A stretch of DNA of 64,000 nucleotides from GCA-2748575 sp965222725 (GTDB lineage: Bacteria; Pseudomonadota; Gammaproteobacteria; Pseudomonadales; Ketobacteraceae): positions 4,402,001-4,466,000 of the forward strand of contig OZ244969.1 of the NCBI GenBank assembly GCA_965222725.1, read 5' to 3'. Below the pieces are notes generated by a model. It worked only from the letters and a program-made list of their open reading frames with translations. It was not told the origin of the DNA and did not search any database. Positions 18,119 through 26,711 of this stretch are shown in pieces. The position numbers and the translations under genes are program-made. Every line of letters starts with the position of its first letter. The first letter of the stretch is position 1.

Positions 18119-19644
18119 TAAAGCACCCCTTTCACTCTTAAGATCACAACACCAACATAAGCACCGAACACCAGCATCAGAAACAACGCCAGCAACAGGA
18201 TATCGCTTTTCATGACCCGGCGGCTAAGCTTGGTATGTACATGAGGCACAACGCCCAGAATGGGAATATCAATTTCCTCATCGATCTTGCTGACAAAGCG
18301 TATCCGCGGATCAAGATACACGTAAACACCGAGCAGCCCGATAGGAACAATCACACCAAGCACCGGTGCTAGCAGTACAAAATGGAGAAAACGCAGCCCA
18401 CTGGGGTTCAGTGGGAAAGTGGCCGGTTCCTGGATCTTGTAGTTAACACCCTGCCCTTCAATATCAAGCGTCATGGAAAGTCTGGCTTTTTCCTTACGGT
18501 CCAGCATTTCCTCATAAATTTCCTTGGTCACCGTGTAATCACGGGTCAACTCCGCCAGCTGAGCTTCTTGTTCCGCTATCCGCTTGAGTCGCTCATACTC
18601 TTCCTCAAGCAGCCCTTTGGTCAAACGAAGCCGACGCTTGATTGTATCAACGGCAACCTTGGCATTGGACGAAGCAAGCCGCAGCTCTTCGTACAAAGGG
18701 TTTACATTGGATTCAACACCATCTTCAGATCCTTCACCAAAATCTGCCTCGTTGGCATCCTGAATGGCTTTTTTCAGGTCTTCAATCTGATATTTCAGCG
18801 CCACGACATCCGGATAGGTTTCCTTATAGGAAAGACGGAGTGTTGACAGGCGAGACTGGGCTTCAGATAGCCGCTCTCGATAGACATCTGCACGATACTT
18901 CCTGGCGATATAACGGCTTTCGTTAGCCAGCTGTTTTTCGAGAGAAGCAACCTTGGTGTTCTGATCTTCAAGGTTTAATTCCATTTCCTCAATCTGCGCC
19001 CGCAGGTTTGTAATGCGCCCACTGACATCATCCTCAGTACCGTCAATGTTTCCTGATTTGAATGCCTTCAAGCGATTCTCGGCCTGCTGCAACTGTTCCT
19101 TATATGACTTCACTTGTTTATCAATAAACAGAAAGGCTTCACGGCTCTCGTTTCGTTTAGATTCTGAAGCGTCCTTGATAAAAAGCTCCGTCACCTTACT
19201 GACAACCTTGAAGGCCACAGCAGGATCCTGCGCTTTATACTCAATCTTGATAAATCCCGGGCCCGCGCCTTCCACCAGCAGATTGCTGCGCACGCTATTC
19301 AGAAAGAGTTCTGCTTCTTTGGGATCGGTCCCCTCAGGTAAAAGCCCTGATTCCGTTACCACTTGATTCAGGATCCGGGGAGCATAGATCACCTCCCTGA
19401 CTATCCTGGAGCGATCCTGTACCCGGGTCACCTCGGCCTGCCCTTCAAGCAGGGGGGCGATAATATTTTGCTGATCCGCGTGAAGGGTAGTACTGGAGGT
19501 ATACTTGAGCGGATAGAAAAGACCAGCGAGCACCACCGCAACAAGAATCCCGGAAAATATCAAAGTCACCAGCACCCGGTGAGCAATAATCTCCTTGATA
19601 AGGGCCTTGGCAAATTGTACTGGGAACGAATTCGAATCAGACAC
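18118..19644 (-). CDS. Wzz/GumC-like polysaccharide chain-length protein
   Basis: A 508-residue polysaccharide co-polymerase. It has an N-terminal membrane helix (about residues 24-46), a long periplasmic region with coiled-coil segments from about 165 to 390, and a C-terminal helix near 420-445 preceded by the PxxP-like block FPLNPSGLRF. An additional helix at about 485-503 follows. It sets polymer length and couples synthesis to the Wza channel. The gene lies 18 bp after the export lipoprotein and overlaps the kinase-like gene by one base, a standard order for exosortase EPS loci. The second cytoplasmic tail is short, consistent with a separate kinase-like partner. Confidence 0.92.
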   Translation of the reverse strand: MSDSNSFPVQFAKALIKEIIAHRVLVTLIFSGILVAVVLAGLFYPLKYTSSTTLHADQQNIIAPLLEGQAEVTRVQDRSRIVREVIYAPRILNQVVTESGLLPEGTDPKEAELFLNSVRSNLLVEGAGPGFIKIEYKAQDPAVAFKVVSKVTELFIKDASESKRNESREAFLFIDKQVKSYKEQLQQAENRLKAFKSGNIDGTEDDVSGRITNLRAQIEEMELNLEDQNTKVASLEKQLANESRYIARKYRADVYRERLSEAQSRLSTLRLSYKETYPDVVALKYQIEDLKKAIQDANEADFGEGSEDGVESNVNPLYEELRLASSNAKVAVDTIKRRLRLTKGLLEEEYERLKRIAEQEAQLAELTRDYTVTKEIYEEMLDRKEKARLSMTLDIEGQGVNYKIQEPATFPLNPSGLRFLHFVLLAPVLGVIVPIGLLGVYVYLDPRIRFVSKIDEEIDIPILGVVPHVHTKLSRRVMKSDILLLALFLMLVFGAYVGVVILRVKGVL

Positions 19645-19662
19645 GGGTAATGTTCTTTCCTT

Positions 19663-20271
19663 CTAGAAACTGCTTTCGGGTACCGTAATTGTATCGGAAG
19701 GACTGAGATTGTAGTTTGTTCTCAGGTCACCTTCCTCCAGGATATCCTCCAGGTAGATGGGATAGGCCCTGGTACCGCTTTTCGTGACCCGGTACAGTTT
19801 GGCCTCGTTAGGGCTCGACAGCGGAGTTGTTCCGCCAGCCATCAACACCAGGTCCATCACGGTCATTCCCACCCGATGGGGAACCGACATCGGTGCATTA
19901 ACTGCGCCCGTCACCCGCACCCGGTTAAGGAACTCGGAACTCACTGCATTCTGAACGATTACCGTTACCTGGGGAGCCCGCACAAAGTTGGACAGCTCGG
20001 TAGTGAGCTTTCCGGCCAGTTCTTCTGTGGTCAGGCCGGCCGCCTTGATATCACCCACCAGAGGCACCGACACCTGCCCATCCGGACGTACCGGTACCTG
20101 AACTGACAGGTCGGGGTTACGCCACACACTCACCGACAGCGCATCACCAGGACCAATCACATAGGTCTGCTTGTCCAGGTCGGGAGAATAAGGTTCCAGT
20201 TCGGGATACTCGCGCGTGACCGAACACCCGGCGATGACCAGCACGAGAAGCGCCAATACAATATTTTTCAT
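19663..20271 (-). CDS. Polysaccharide export lipoprotein (Wza-like)
   Basis: A 202-residue lipoprotein with a short signal and lipobox LVIAGC near residues 11-16, then a polysaccharide export domain (YVIGPGDALSVSVWRNPDLS, DGQVSVPLVGDIKAAGLT) and one SLBB domain (VRVTGAVNAPMSVPHRVGMTVMD). It forms the outer membrane translocation channel of Wzy-type export. I chose ATG at 20271, preceded by AGGG about nine bases upstream; a longer frame from 20316 would add 15 residues before the signal peptide. It is the first gene of the core leftward exosortase unit and faces a 375-bp regulatory region. Confidence 0.92.
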   Translation of the reverse strand: MKNIVLALLVLVIAGCSVTREYPELEPYSPDLDKQTYVIGPGDALSVSVWRNPDLSVQVPVRPDGQVSVPLVGDIKAAGLTTEELAGKLTTELSNFVRAPQVTVIVQNAVSSEFLNRVRVTGAVNAPMSVPHRVGMTVMDLVLMAGGTTPLSSPNEAKLYRVTKSGTRAYPIYLEDILEEGDLRTNYNLSPSDTITVPESSF

Positions 20272-20422
20272 TTCAATAACCCTTGGATAGACCAAAAAAA
20301 CACATCCATTGCTCAAAGTTCGACCGCAATAAAATTTGAAAACTGCTAAGTGCGACCCACAAAAACAAGCTCTAAGTCATTATAATAACAAATTTTTTAA
20401 GACCAAACGTAAATAATAACAG

Positions 20423-20450
20423 TGTTAATATTAACAGTGTGTAATTACAC
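20423..20450. promoter_or_regulatory. Tandem palindromes, putative operator
   Basis: TGTTAATATTAACA (20423-20436) and GTGTAATTACAC (20439-20450) are both perfect palindromes, two bases apart. A direct repeat TAACAGTGT occurs at 20417 and 20432. The spacing is compatible with cooperative dimers of a regulator, but no regulator gene is adjacent. Confidence 0.5.
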
Positions 20451-20486
20451 GCAACGAATAGTAATGTAAATTCTAGCCCACAACAG

Positions 20487-20502
20487 CCCCCTTAAACGGG
20501 GG
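20487..20502. repeat. GC-rich hairpin in the divergent region
   Basis: CCCCC (20487-20491) and GGGGG (20498-20502) enclose a six-base loop in otherwise AT-rich DNA. Neither strand continues with a T-run, so it is unlikely to be a terminator. It could be a protein site or part of an untranslated leader. Confidence 0.4.
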
Positions 20503-20597
20503 AATTTCTCCGGGGTCTGCCCAAATTCTGACTATTATTGTCCTAAACTATTGTTACTGAATGACATATCGGACTTATTAACTCCATATCTCTGCTA

Positions 20598-20603
20598 TAT
20601 AAT
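20598..20603 (+). promoter_or_regulatory. Possible -10 box for the tviB-like gene
   Basis: A perfect TATAAT lies 43 bp before the start codon at 20647. The candidate -35 at 20575-20580 (TTATTA, 17-bp spacer) is poor, so activation by a factor would be expected if this promoter is used. Confidence 0.4.
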
Positions 20604-20646
20604 CACCCGCTCTTGGTAGACCGGCTTAGCAAAGGAAATACAGGAA

Positions 20647-21924
20647 ATGCCTACACTTGATACCACCAGACTCGCGATTATCGGCCTTGGGTATGTTGGC
20701 CTTCCACTGGCAGTGGAATTCGGAAAACAGCTGGAAACCACAGGGTTCGACATTAATGAATCCCGCGTTCGTGAACTCCAGGAGGGCAAAGACAGCACCC
20801 TGGAGATTGAACCGGAGCTGCTGAAGTCTGCCACCAAACTGTCATTTACTGCCACCACCGATGCTATTCGTGACTGCAATGTCTACATAGTCACAGTGCC
20901 AACCCCTATTACCCGCCACCGTCAGCCGGATCTGACCCCATTGCGCTCTGCCAGCCGCATGCTGGGCGAACTGGTCAGCAAGGGAGACGTGGTGATCTTT
21001 GAGTCTACGGTCTATCCCGGCTGCACTGAAGAAGAATGTCTGCCGATTATTGAACAGGTCTCCGGCCTTACTTTTAATAAGGACTTTTTTGCCGGATACA
21101 GCCCGGAACGAATCAACCCCGGCGACAAGGAACACCGGGTGAACAACATCGTAAAAGTCACCTCGGGCTCAACCCCGGAAATTGCCGATTTCGTGGATAA
21201 CCTGTACCGCCAGGTGGTTACTGTGGGCACCCATAAAGCCAGCAGCATCAAGGTGGCAGAAGCGGCCAAGGTGATCGAAAACACCCAGCGCGACGTGAAT
21301 ATTGCGCTCATCAACGAACTGGCACTGATTTTCAACAAACTGGGAATCGACACCCAGGAAGTACTGGAAGCCGCCGGCAGCAAATGGAACTTTTTGCCCT
21401 TCCGCCCTGGCCTGGTGGGTGGTCACTGCATCAGCGTGGACCCTTATTATCTCACCCATAAAGCCCAGGAAATTGGCTATCACCCCGAAGTTATCCTCAG
21501 CGGCCGCCGCATCAATGACAACATGGGCGCCTATGTGGCGGAATCAGTCATCAAGCTGATGACCCGCAAGCGGATTCATGTGGTAGGTGCACGAATTCTG
21601 ATTATGGGCCTGACCTTCAAGGAAAACTGCCCGGATCTGCGCAATACCCGGGTTGTGGATATTATTGAAGAACTGAAGGGCTATCACAGCGAGATTGATG
21701 TATTTGATCCCTGGGCGGATGCCGGAGAAGCCGAGCACGAATACGGCCTGAGTCTGACCGCCGAACCCACGCCGGGCCAGTATGACGCCATTATTCTGTG
21801 TGTGGGCCACAAACAGTTTACGTCAATGGGGCCGGAAAAAATCCGCGCCCTGGGCAAAGAAAACAGCGTGCTATACGACGTGAAATACGCACTGCCGAAA
21901 GCATCTGTGGATGGCCGCCTCTGA
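20647..21924 (+). CDS. tviB: UDP-N-acetyl-hexosamine 6-dehydrogenase, TviB/WbpA-like
   Basis: A 425-residue UDP-sugar dehydrogenase. The N-terminal NAD-binding motif is GLGYVGLP at residues 13-20, the catalytic Cys261 lies in GGHCISVDPYY, and the C-terminal domain has LIMGLTFKENCPDLRNTRVVDII followed by FDPWAD. The NCPDLRNT form is, in my experience, characteristic of the TviB/WbpO/WbpA subgroup that oxidises UDP-GlcNAc or UDP-GalNAc to the uronate, as opposed to UDP-glucose dehydrogenases. It would supply an acidic aminosugar to the exopolysaccharide. It is transcribed away from the export operon and converges with rfbB. A hairpin overlaps its stop codon. Confidence 0.88.
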   Translation: MPTLDTTRLAIIGLGYVGLPLAVEFGKQLETTGFDINESRVRELQEGKDSTLEIEPELLKSATKLSFTATTDAIRDCNVYIVTVPTPITRHRQPDLTPLRSASRMLGELVSKGDVVIFESTVYPGCTEEECLPIIEQVSGLTFNKDFFAGYSPERINPGDKEHRVNNIVKVTSGSTPEIADFVDNLYRQVVTVGTHKASSIKVAEAAKVIENTQRDVNIALINELALIFNKLGIDTQEVLEAAGSKWNFLPFRPGLVGGHCISVDPYYLTHKAQEIGYHPEVILSGRRINDNMGAYVAESVIKLMTRKRIHVVGARILIMGLTFKENCPDLRNTRVVDIIEELKGYHSEIDVFDPWADAGEAEHEYGLSLTAEPTPGQYDAIILCVGHKQFTSMGPEKIRALGKENSVLYDVKYALPKASVDGRL

Positions 21925-21932
21925 GCGGCCAT
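21911..21932 (+). repeat. 8-bp hairpin at the end of the tviB-like gene
   Basis: ATGGCCGC (21911-21918) pairs with GCGGCCAT (21925-21932), spanning the TGA stop. It lies between convergent genes. No T-run follows on either strand, so terminator function is uncertain. Confidence 0.5.
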
Positions 21933-21950
21933 TCCTGTGTCATATCGGCG

Positions 21951-23021
21951 CTAAAAATCCGCTCTGCCCAATAACGGCCGCCACCAATCCTGTTTTTTCA
22001 GGTACCAGTCAATGGTATCTTCCAGCCCCTGATGCACCGGCGTTTGCGCACGAAAGCCCAGTTCAGCTTCAATTTTGCTGGCATTTACTGCATAACGCCG
22101 GTCGTGGCCGGGTCGATCAGTAACAAACTCGATAGCATCGAATGCACTCTTCCGATGGGTCACACTGTTGGGAAATAGCGCACGGTCAATCACTCCGGAT
22201 GCTGCTTTTTCATCCATTATCCGGCAAATTTCCTTCACCAGGGAAAGGTTGTCCCACTCATTATTTCCCCCGATATTGTAGGTTTCCCCGCTGCGACCAG
22301 ACTCAACAACCAGTCCAATCCCTTCACAGTGGTCTTTTACAAACAGCCAGTCACGGATATTTTTTCCATCCCCGTATACCGGTATCGGCTTGCCGCAGAG
22401 AATATTGGTAATACACAAGGGAATCAGCTTTTCCGGAAAATGAAACGGACCATAATTGTTACTGCAGTTACTGGTGGTGACATTCATTCCATAGGTGTGA
22501 TGGTAGGCACGCACCAGATGATCGGACGCGGCCTTCGAGGCTGAATAGGGGGAATTTGGCTGATAGGGGGTCTGCTCTGTAAATGCGGGATCGTTCGGCC
22601 CAAGGGAACCATAGACCTCATCGGTGGAGACATGGTGAAATCGGTGGTCTTTACCCTTGTTTTCGTCAAGCCAGTACTGACGGCAGACTTCCAGCAAACG
22701 ATGTGTTCCCACCACATTAGTCTGAGTAAAGGCTTCTGGCCCTGTGATTGAGCGATCCACGTGGCTTTCCGCCGCAAAATTCACCACCGTATCAATCGAT
22801 TGTTCCCGCAACAGCTGCAAGGTTAACGCTGAATCACCGATATCGCCCTGGTAAAAGTGACAGTGATCATTTTTCAGTGCAGCCGTCAGGCTCTCTTTAC
22901 AGCCGGCATAGGTCAGCTTGTCCAGCACCACCACCTGATCATCCGGCCGGGTTGCCAGCCAGTGATAGACAAAATTTACTCCAATAAAACCGGCGCCGCC
23001 GGTCACCAAGAGTTTTCTCAT
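21951..23021 (-). CDS. rfbB: dTDP-glucose 4,6-dehydratase
   Basis: A 356-residue extended SDR with GGAGFIGVNF near residues 8-17, the FAAESHVDRSI segment, the HVSTDEVYGSL active-site block (Asp-Glu dehydratase pair) and YSASKAASDH with the YxxxK residues. These together are diagnostic of RfbB/RmlB, which converts dTDP-glucose to dTDP-4-keto-6-deoxyglucose. It is 75 bp downstream of rfbA. rfbC and rfbD are not nearby, so the keto sugar may feed a different deoxysugar, or rhamnose genes may lie elsewhere. Confidence 0.94.
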   Translation of the reverse strand: MRKLLVTGGAGFIGVNFVYHWLATRPDDQVVVLDKLTYAGCKESLTAALKNDHCHFYQGDIGDSALTLQLLREQSIDTVVNFAAESHVDRSITGPEAFTQTNVVGTHRLLEVCRQYWLDENKGKDHRFHHVSTDEVYGSLGPNDPAFTEQTPYQPNSPYSASKAASDHLVRAYHHTYGMNVTTSNCSNNYGPFHFPEKLIPLCITNILCGKPIPVYGDGKNIRDWLFVKDHCEGIGLVVESGRSGETYNIGGNNEWDNLSLVKEICRIMDEKAASGVIDRALFPNSVTHRKSAFDAIEFVTDRPGHDRRYAVNASKIEAELGFRAQTPVHQGLEDTIDWYLKKQDWWRPLLGRADF

Positions 23022-23096
23022 CAGCTTTTTTACAGTCCAGAGCAGCAGAATTGATAGAAATTAAAGCCCACACGGAATGCCGAATGCAAACGGCCG

Positions 23097-23990
23097 TCAG
23101 TTATCGAGCATAAAGTATTTTTCGTCCAGCAGCCTCAGCAGGTACTGTCCGTAACCGCTTTTGGTCAGGGGTTCCGCCAGGGCGCGCAACTGAGCGTCAT
23201 CAATATAACCCATCCGGTAGGCGACCTCTTCAGGGCAGGATATTTTCAGCCCCTGGCGCTCCTCTATCAGCTGGATAAAATTGGAGGCATCCAGAAGGGA
23301 TTCATGAGTACCGGTATCCAGCCATGCAGAGCCGCGCCCCAGCAATTCGACATGCAAAGCATTCCTGCCAAGGTAAACCTTGTTGACATCGGTAATTTCA
23401 AGCTCACCCCGGGAGGATGGCTTTATTGATCTGGCGATTGCCGACACATCGTTATCATAAAAATACAGGCCGGTAACCGCGTAATTTGACTTGGGCCTGG
23501 CAGGCTTTTCCTCGATATCAATCACTCTTCCCTGCGGGTCGAAACTGACCACACCGTAGCGTGACGGATCTTTTACATAATACCCGAACACCGTGGCACC
23601 TGATTCTCTTGCAGTGGCCGTATTCAGCCTTGCCCGCAGCCCATGGGTATAAAAAATATTGTCACCCAATATAAGGCAGACATTGTCCTGCCCGATAAAT
23701 TGCTCGCCAATAATAAAGGCCTGGGCCAGGCCGTCGGGGGAAGGTTGCTCAGCGTAGCTGAAGTTAAGCCCCCACTGGGAGCCATCTCCCAGCAGGTGCT
23801 GAAAGGCCTGTGCATCGGTGGGTGTGGTGATAATGAGAATATCCCTGATGCCGGCAAACATCAGCACCGACAACGGGTAGTAGATCATTGGTTTGTCGTA
23901 AACAGGCATCAGCTGCTTGCTGACAGAATGCGTCAGTGGATGCAATCGAGTGCCGCTGCCACCGGCTAGAACGATTCCTTTATAGGCCAT
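23097..23990 (-). CDS. rfbA: Glucose-1-phosphate thymidylyltransferase
   Basis: A 297-residue nucleotidyltransferase with LAGGSGTRLHPLT, KQLMPVYDKPMIYYPLS and LGDNIFY motifs, the standard RfbA/RmlA signature. It makes dTDP-glucose from dTTP and glucose-1-phosphate. Length and C-terminus (GYGQYLLRLL) are normal for the family. It is encoded between the SPOR gene and rfbB in one leftward unit. Confidence 0.95.
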   Translation of the reverse strand: MAYKGIVLAGGSGTRLHPLTHSVSKQLMPVYDKPMIYYPLSVLMFAGIRDILIITTPTDAQAFQHLLGDGSQWGLNFSYAEQPSPDGLAQAFIIGEQFIGQDNVCLILGDNIFYTHGLRARLNTATARESGATVFGYYVKDPSRYGVVSFDPQGRVIDIEEKPARPKSNYAVTGLYFYDNDVSAIARSIKPSSRGELEITDVNKVYLGRNALHVELLGRGSAWLDTGTHESLLDASNFIQLIEERQGLKISCPEEVAYRMGYIDDAQLRALAEPLTKSGYGQYLLRLLDEKYFMLDN

Positions 23991-24044
23991 AGTCTCAAAC
24001 CCAGATCAGACAGGTCAGCCTCAGAATAGACATGTTGAACGACG

Positions 24045-24923
24045 CTACTGCACTCGCTTTTTCAGAGGCATCATGTTCATGGATACCAGAATATCCTGTG
24101 CTTTGTTTAGCTTTGTGGTGCTGACAAAAGGTCCAACACTGACCTGATACCAGTATTGCCCGTTGCTGGAAACACTGGGCACAACCACTGCCGCCAGCTT
24201 GTGATTTTTCAGTTTTCCTGCCAGGCGGTAAGCATCAGCCTTGCTGCGAAAGGATGCTGCCTGCAACTTGTAAACCGGACGCTCCCGCTCGGCCAGCTCG
24301 CCATCCACGTAAACGCCTTTGTTGATAGGCACGGGCCAGCTGCCCTGCTTCAGGGAATCATAAAACTCGTAATCAGGATCCACGGTCACATCCGCCGGCA
24401 CAATATCGTTTTTTTCCACCTGCGCCACTGTTTCATCTGCTTCCTTTTTTACAACCTCCACAGACTGTGTCAGCTGTACCCGGCTTTCGTCCGACTGTTC
24501 AAACGAAGCTGATTGCGCATCCCGGGTCTCCCTGAGCATCTCAGCTGATTCAGTCAGCTGAGGTTCGGACTCACTGCTGGCCACGGGCAATGATTCCGTG
24601 TCGTTGACGACAACTGCGGATTCCTCGTTCTGCAAAACGGATTCCGCATATTCTTTTTTTGCAGCAGCATCCGGCTGCTGATCAGCAACAGGCTCATCCC
24701 CGGACAGAGCAATCTTGGCTACAAACACCAGCACACAAACCGCTATAACCGGCAACACCGCCTTTCGGGAGTTTTTGTGTCCAGCCTCAGGTTGCGCCCG
24801 TTGCGGTTCCTGCCGACGCTGAATTCTTGCTGGCTTTGAAGTGGGCTCTGACTTTCTCCTCTCCTGCCGACCGGCTTGCCGCCAGTCTGGCTGTCGGGGA
24901 ACTGTTGCAAAGTCATGAATCAT
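24045..24923 (-). CDS. SPOR-domain membrane protein
   Basis: A 292-residue bitopic protein. About 50 basic cytoplasmic residues rich in Arg and Gln precede a membrane helix (VLPVIAVCVLVFVAKIALS, near 56-75). A Glu/Ser-rich periplasmic linker follows, then a C-terminal SPOR domain of about 75 residues (PVYKLQAASFRSKADAYRLA to the end). SPOR domains bind denuded peptidoglycan at the septum; topology is FtsN-like but without FtsN's essential helices that I can identify. It precedes rfbA by 54 bp, so the three genes may be co-transcribed. Why a septal protein precedes dTDP-sugar genes is not clear. Confidence 0.8.
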   Translation of the reverse strand: MIHDFATVPRQPDWRQAGRQERRKSEPTSKPARIQRRQEPQRAQPEAGHKNSRKAVLPVIAVCVLVFVAKIALSGDEPVADQQPDAAAKKEYAESVLQNEESAVVVNDTESLPVASSESEPQLTESAEMLRETRDAQSASFEQSDESRVQLTQSVEVVKKEADETVAQVEKNDIVPADVTVDPDYEFYDSLKQGSWPVPINKGVYVDGELAERERPVYKLQAASFRSKADAYRLAGKLKNHKLAAVVVPSVSSNGQYWYQVSVGPFVSTTKLNKAQDILVSMNMMPLKKRVQ

Positions 24924-25119
24924 AAAACGACGCGCTCTCTTTCATACTGCAATTATGGCTGCATTTATCTGATACTGATTATTTTTTGCACTATTGATTT
25001 TTCAAATGGCAATCCGGATAGTATAAAGTTAGCTTAGACATAATTTAATATTTTTTCCCGGTTTTTAGTAAGTTAAACGGGATAATTCACAGCAATTTTA
25101 AATATAAGGGGTAACTTTA

Positions 25120-25524
25120 GTGGATATCAAAGCGCTTTCGAGAAAGATACGGGAAGTGACGCCCTTTATCGATCACCTGGACATAGAAGTTACCCGTGGA
25201 GCCAATGAGGAATATGCAGAAATCCGCATGCCCATGAAACCGGAGTTTACCCAGCATCTGGGCCATGCACACGGGGGCGTAGTCGGCGCCCTGGCTGATA
25301 TTGCTGCCAACCTGGCCTGCAAACTGCCCACGGTGACTCTGGAATATAAAATCAATTTTCTTAAAGCCGCCAGGGGCGATACCCTGATTGCCCGCAGCAA
25401 AACCATTCGCGAGGGTTCCCGCTTTATCATTGTGCAATCTGATGTGATGGTACTGGATGGCGAAACGGAATCTTTAGTGGCCACCTGTCTGGCGACCCTG
25501 GTACCGAGCCGCAAGGAAGACTGA
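25120..25524 (+). CDS. PaaI-type hotdog thioesterase
   Basis: A 134-residue hotdog-fold protein with the PaaI-like block HLGHAHGGVVGALADIAAN carrying the catalytic Asp region. It probably hydrolyses acyl- or aryl-CoA thioesters. It starts at GTG 25120, with an AAGGGG box at about 25107-25112; no ATG upstream is suitable. It is the first gene of a rightward operon whose next gene starts three bases after its stop. The context of SDRs and an acyl-CoA-binding protein supports a role in CoA-ester metabolism. Confidence 0.85.
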   Translation: MDIKALSRKIREVTPFIDHLDIEVTRGANEEYAEIRMPMKPEFTQHLGHAHGGVVGALADIAANLACKLPTVTLEYKINFLKAARGDTLIARSKTIREGSRFIIVQSDVMVLDGETESLVATCLATLVPSRKED

Positions 25525-25527
25525 CCC

Positions 25528-25848
25528 ATGACCTGGAAACCCGTTGCAGAACTGTCCGAGCTTAAAGCCACCGGCCGGCTTTGCGCCTCCGTGGAAGGGA
25601 TAAAACTGCTGCTGATATGGGACAGCAATCAGGTATATGCCCTGGAAAATCGCTGCTCCCACGCGTTCAAACCCCTTGACCAGGGCAAAGTCTCTGCCGG
25701 CACCATTCAATGCCCTTATCACGGCGCCACCTTCAGCCTGGAAACCGGGCAACACCTTTCCCCTCCCGCATTTCAGGGGATCCGTACTTTTACAACCCGG
25801 TTGAATCAGGACCAGATAGAAGTGGACCTACAAAACATTCAGTCTTGA
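25528..25848 (+). CDS. Rieske [2Fe-2S] ferredoxin-like protein
   Basis: A 106-residue protein with the two Rieske cluster ligand motifs: C-S-H near residues 43-45 and C-P-Y-H-G at about 64-68. There is no export signal, so it is cytosolic. It resembles the small electron-transfer components of ring-hydroxylating dioxygenases and NirD-like proteins, but no oxygenase alpha subunit is adjacent. Its start codon is three bases after the thioesterase stop, so coupling is likely. Its electron acceptor is unknown. Confidence 0.88.
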   Translation: MTWKPVAELSELKATGRLCASVEGIKLLLIWDSNQVYALENRCSHAFKPLDQGKVSAGTIQCPYHGATFSLETGQHLSPPAFQGIRTFTTRLNQDQIEVDLQNIQS

Positions 25849-25922
25849 CGGTTTATTTTTGATTCTCTAACATCCCCTGACAGCATAAGTACAAGAAGAC
25901 CAAAACATGCCGGGGGATCCTC

Positions 25923-26711
25923 ATGTCGCTGTTACAAGACAAAGCCATATTCATATCGGAGGCAGGTTCCGGCATCGGCAGAGCCACTGCGCTTTTAGCC
26001 GCTGAACAAGGGGCCCGGCTGTCACTGGGGGACCAAAACCCGGCATCCTTGAAAGCAACGGCCCGGGAAATTGAAACCGGAATAAAGCCCCGCAGCCCGG
26101 TATTAATCCATACCTTTGATGTGCGCGAGGAAGCCGGTTGGCAGTCAGCCATCAACGCCACGCTGGAGACTTTCGGTCAGCTGGACGGACTGGTGAACTG
26201 TGCCGGAACCGCGCCACGGACATCGATCCGCGACATGCCCCTTGATGCGTTTCAGGATGTGCTGGCGGTTAACCTGGAAGGCAGCTTTCTGGGCCTCAAA
26301 TATGGACACCAGGCCATGAAACAGAATGCCCGGGGCGGCGCCATTATCAATATGTCCTCTATTCTGGGGCAGCGAGCCCTGCCGGAATATGCCGCCTACT
26401 CAGCAGCCAAGGGCGGATGCCGGTTAATGGCCAAAGCCGCGGCAATTGAGTTCGGTATGGCGGGCTCCAACATTCGCGTGAACTCCGTACATCCCGGCGC
26501 CATTGACACCAATATGCTCAGTGACGAAGTTGCTGAACTGTCCAGGGCCAGCATCCCAATGGCCAGAACCGGGGACCCCCGGGAAGTCGCCAACACTATC
26601 GTCTTTTTGCTCAGTGACAGCGCAGCCTTTATGACCGGATCAGAGGTAACCATTGATGGTGGCTGGAACTGTCGAATTCATCAGACCTCTGCAGGAGTAC
26701 AGCCACTATGA
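25923..26711 (+). CDS. Short-chain dehydrogenase/reductase (first of three)
   Basis: A 262-residue classical SDR. The cofactor motif reads SEAGSGIGR near residues 12-20, with Ser-Glu in place of the usual Thr-Gly at its start. NCAGT, Ser in MSSILG and the YSAAK catalytic pair are present, and the C-terminal TGSEVTIDGGW block is normal. It should be an NAD(P)-dependent alcohol dehydrogenase or ketoreductase. A GGGGGAT box precedes the start. Its stop overlaps the next SDR's start by four bases. Confidence 0.88.
   Translation: MSLLQDKAIFISEAGSGIGRATALLAAEQGARLSLGDQNPASLKATAREIETGIKPRSPVLIHTFDVREEAGWQSAINATLETFGQLDGLVNCAGTAPRTSIRDMPLDAFQDVLAVNLEGSFLGLKYGHQAMKQNARGGAIINMSSILGQRALPEYAAYSAAKGGCRLMAKAAAIEFGMAGSNIRVNSVHPGAIDTNMLSDEVAELSRASIPMARTGDPREVANTIVFLLSDSAAFMTGSEVTIDGGWNCRIHQTSAGVQPL

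Larger units (their letters stand above)
20272..20646. promoter_or_regulatory. Divergent control region of EPS core and tviB-like gene
   Basis: This 375-bp AT-rich region separates the leftward export operon from the rightward dehydrogenase. It contains two tandem perfect palindromes (20423-20436 and 20439-20450), a GC-rich hairpin (20487-20502) and a TATAAT box at 20598. No gene with a ribosome-binding site is evident. It is the best candidate for the main switch of the locus. Confidence 0.6.

Noticed and set aside
20487..20502. GC hairpin as terminator
   Set aside because: No T-run on either strand and it lies between two outward-facing promoters.
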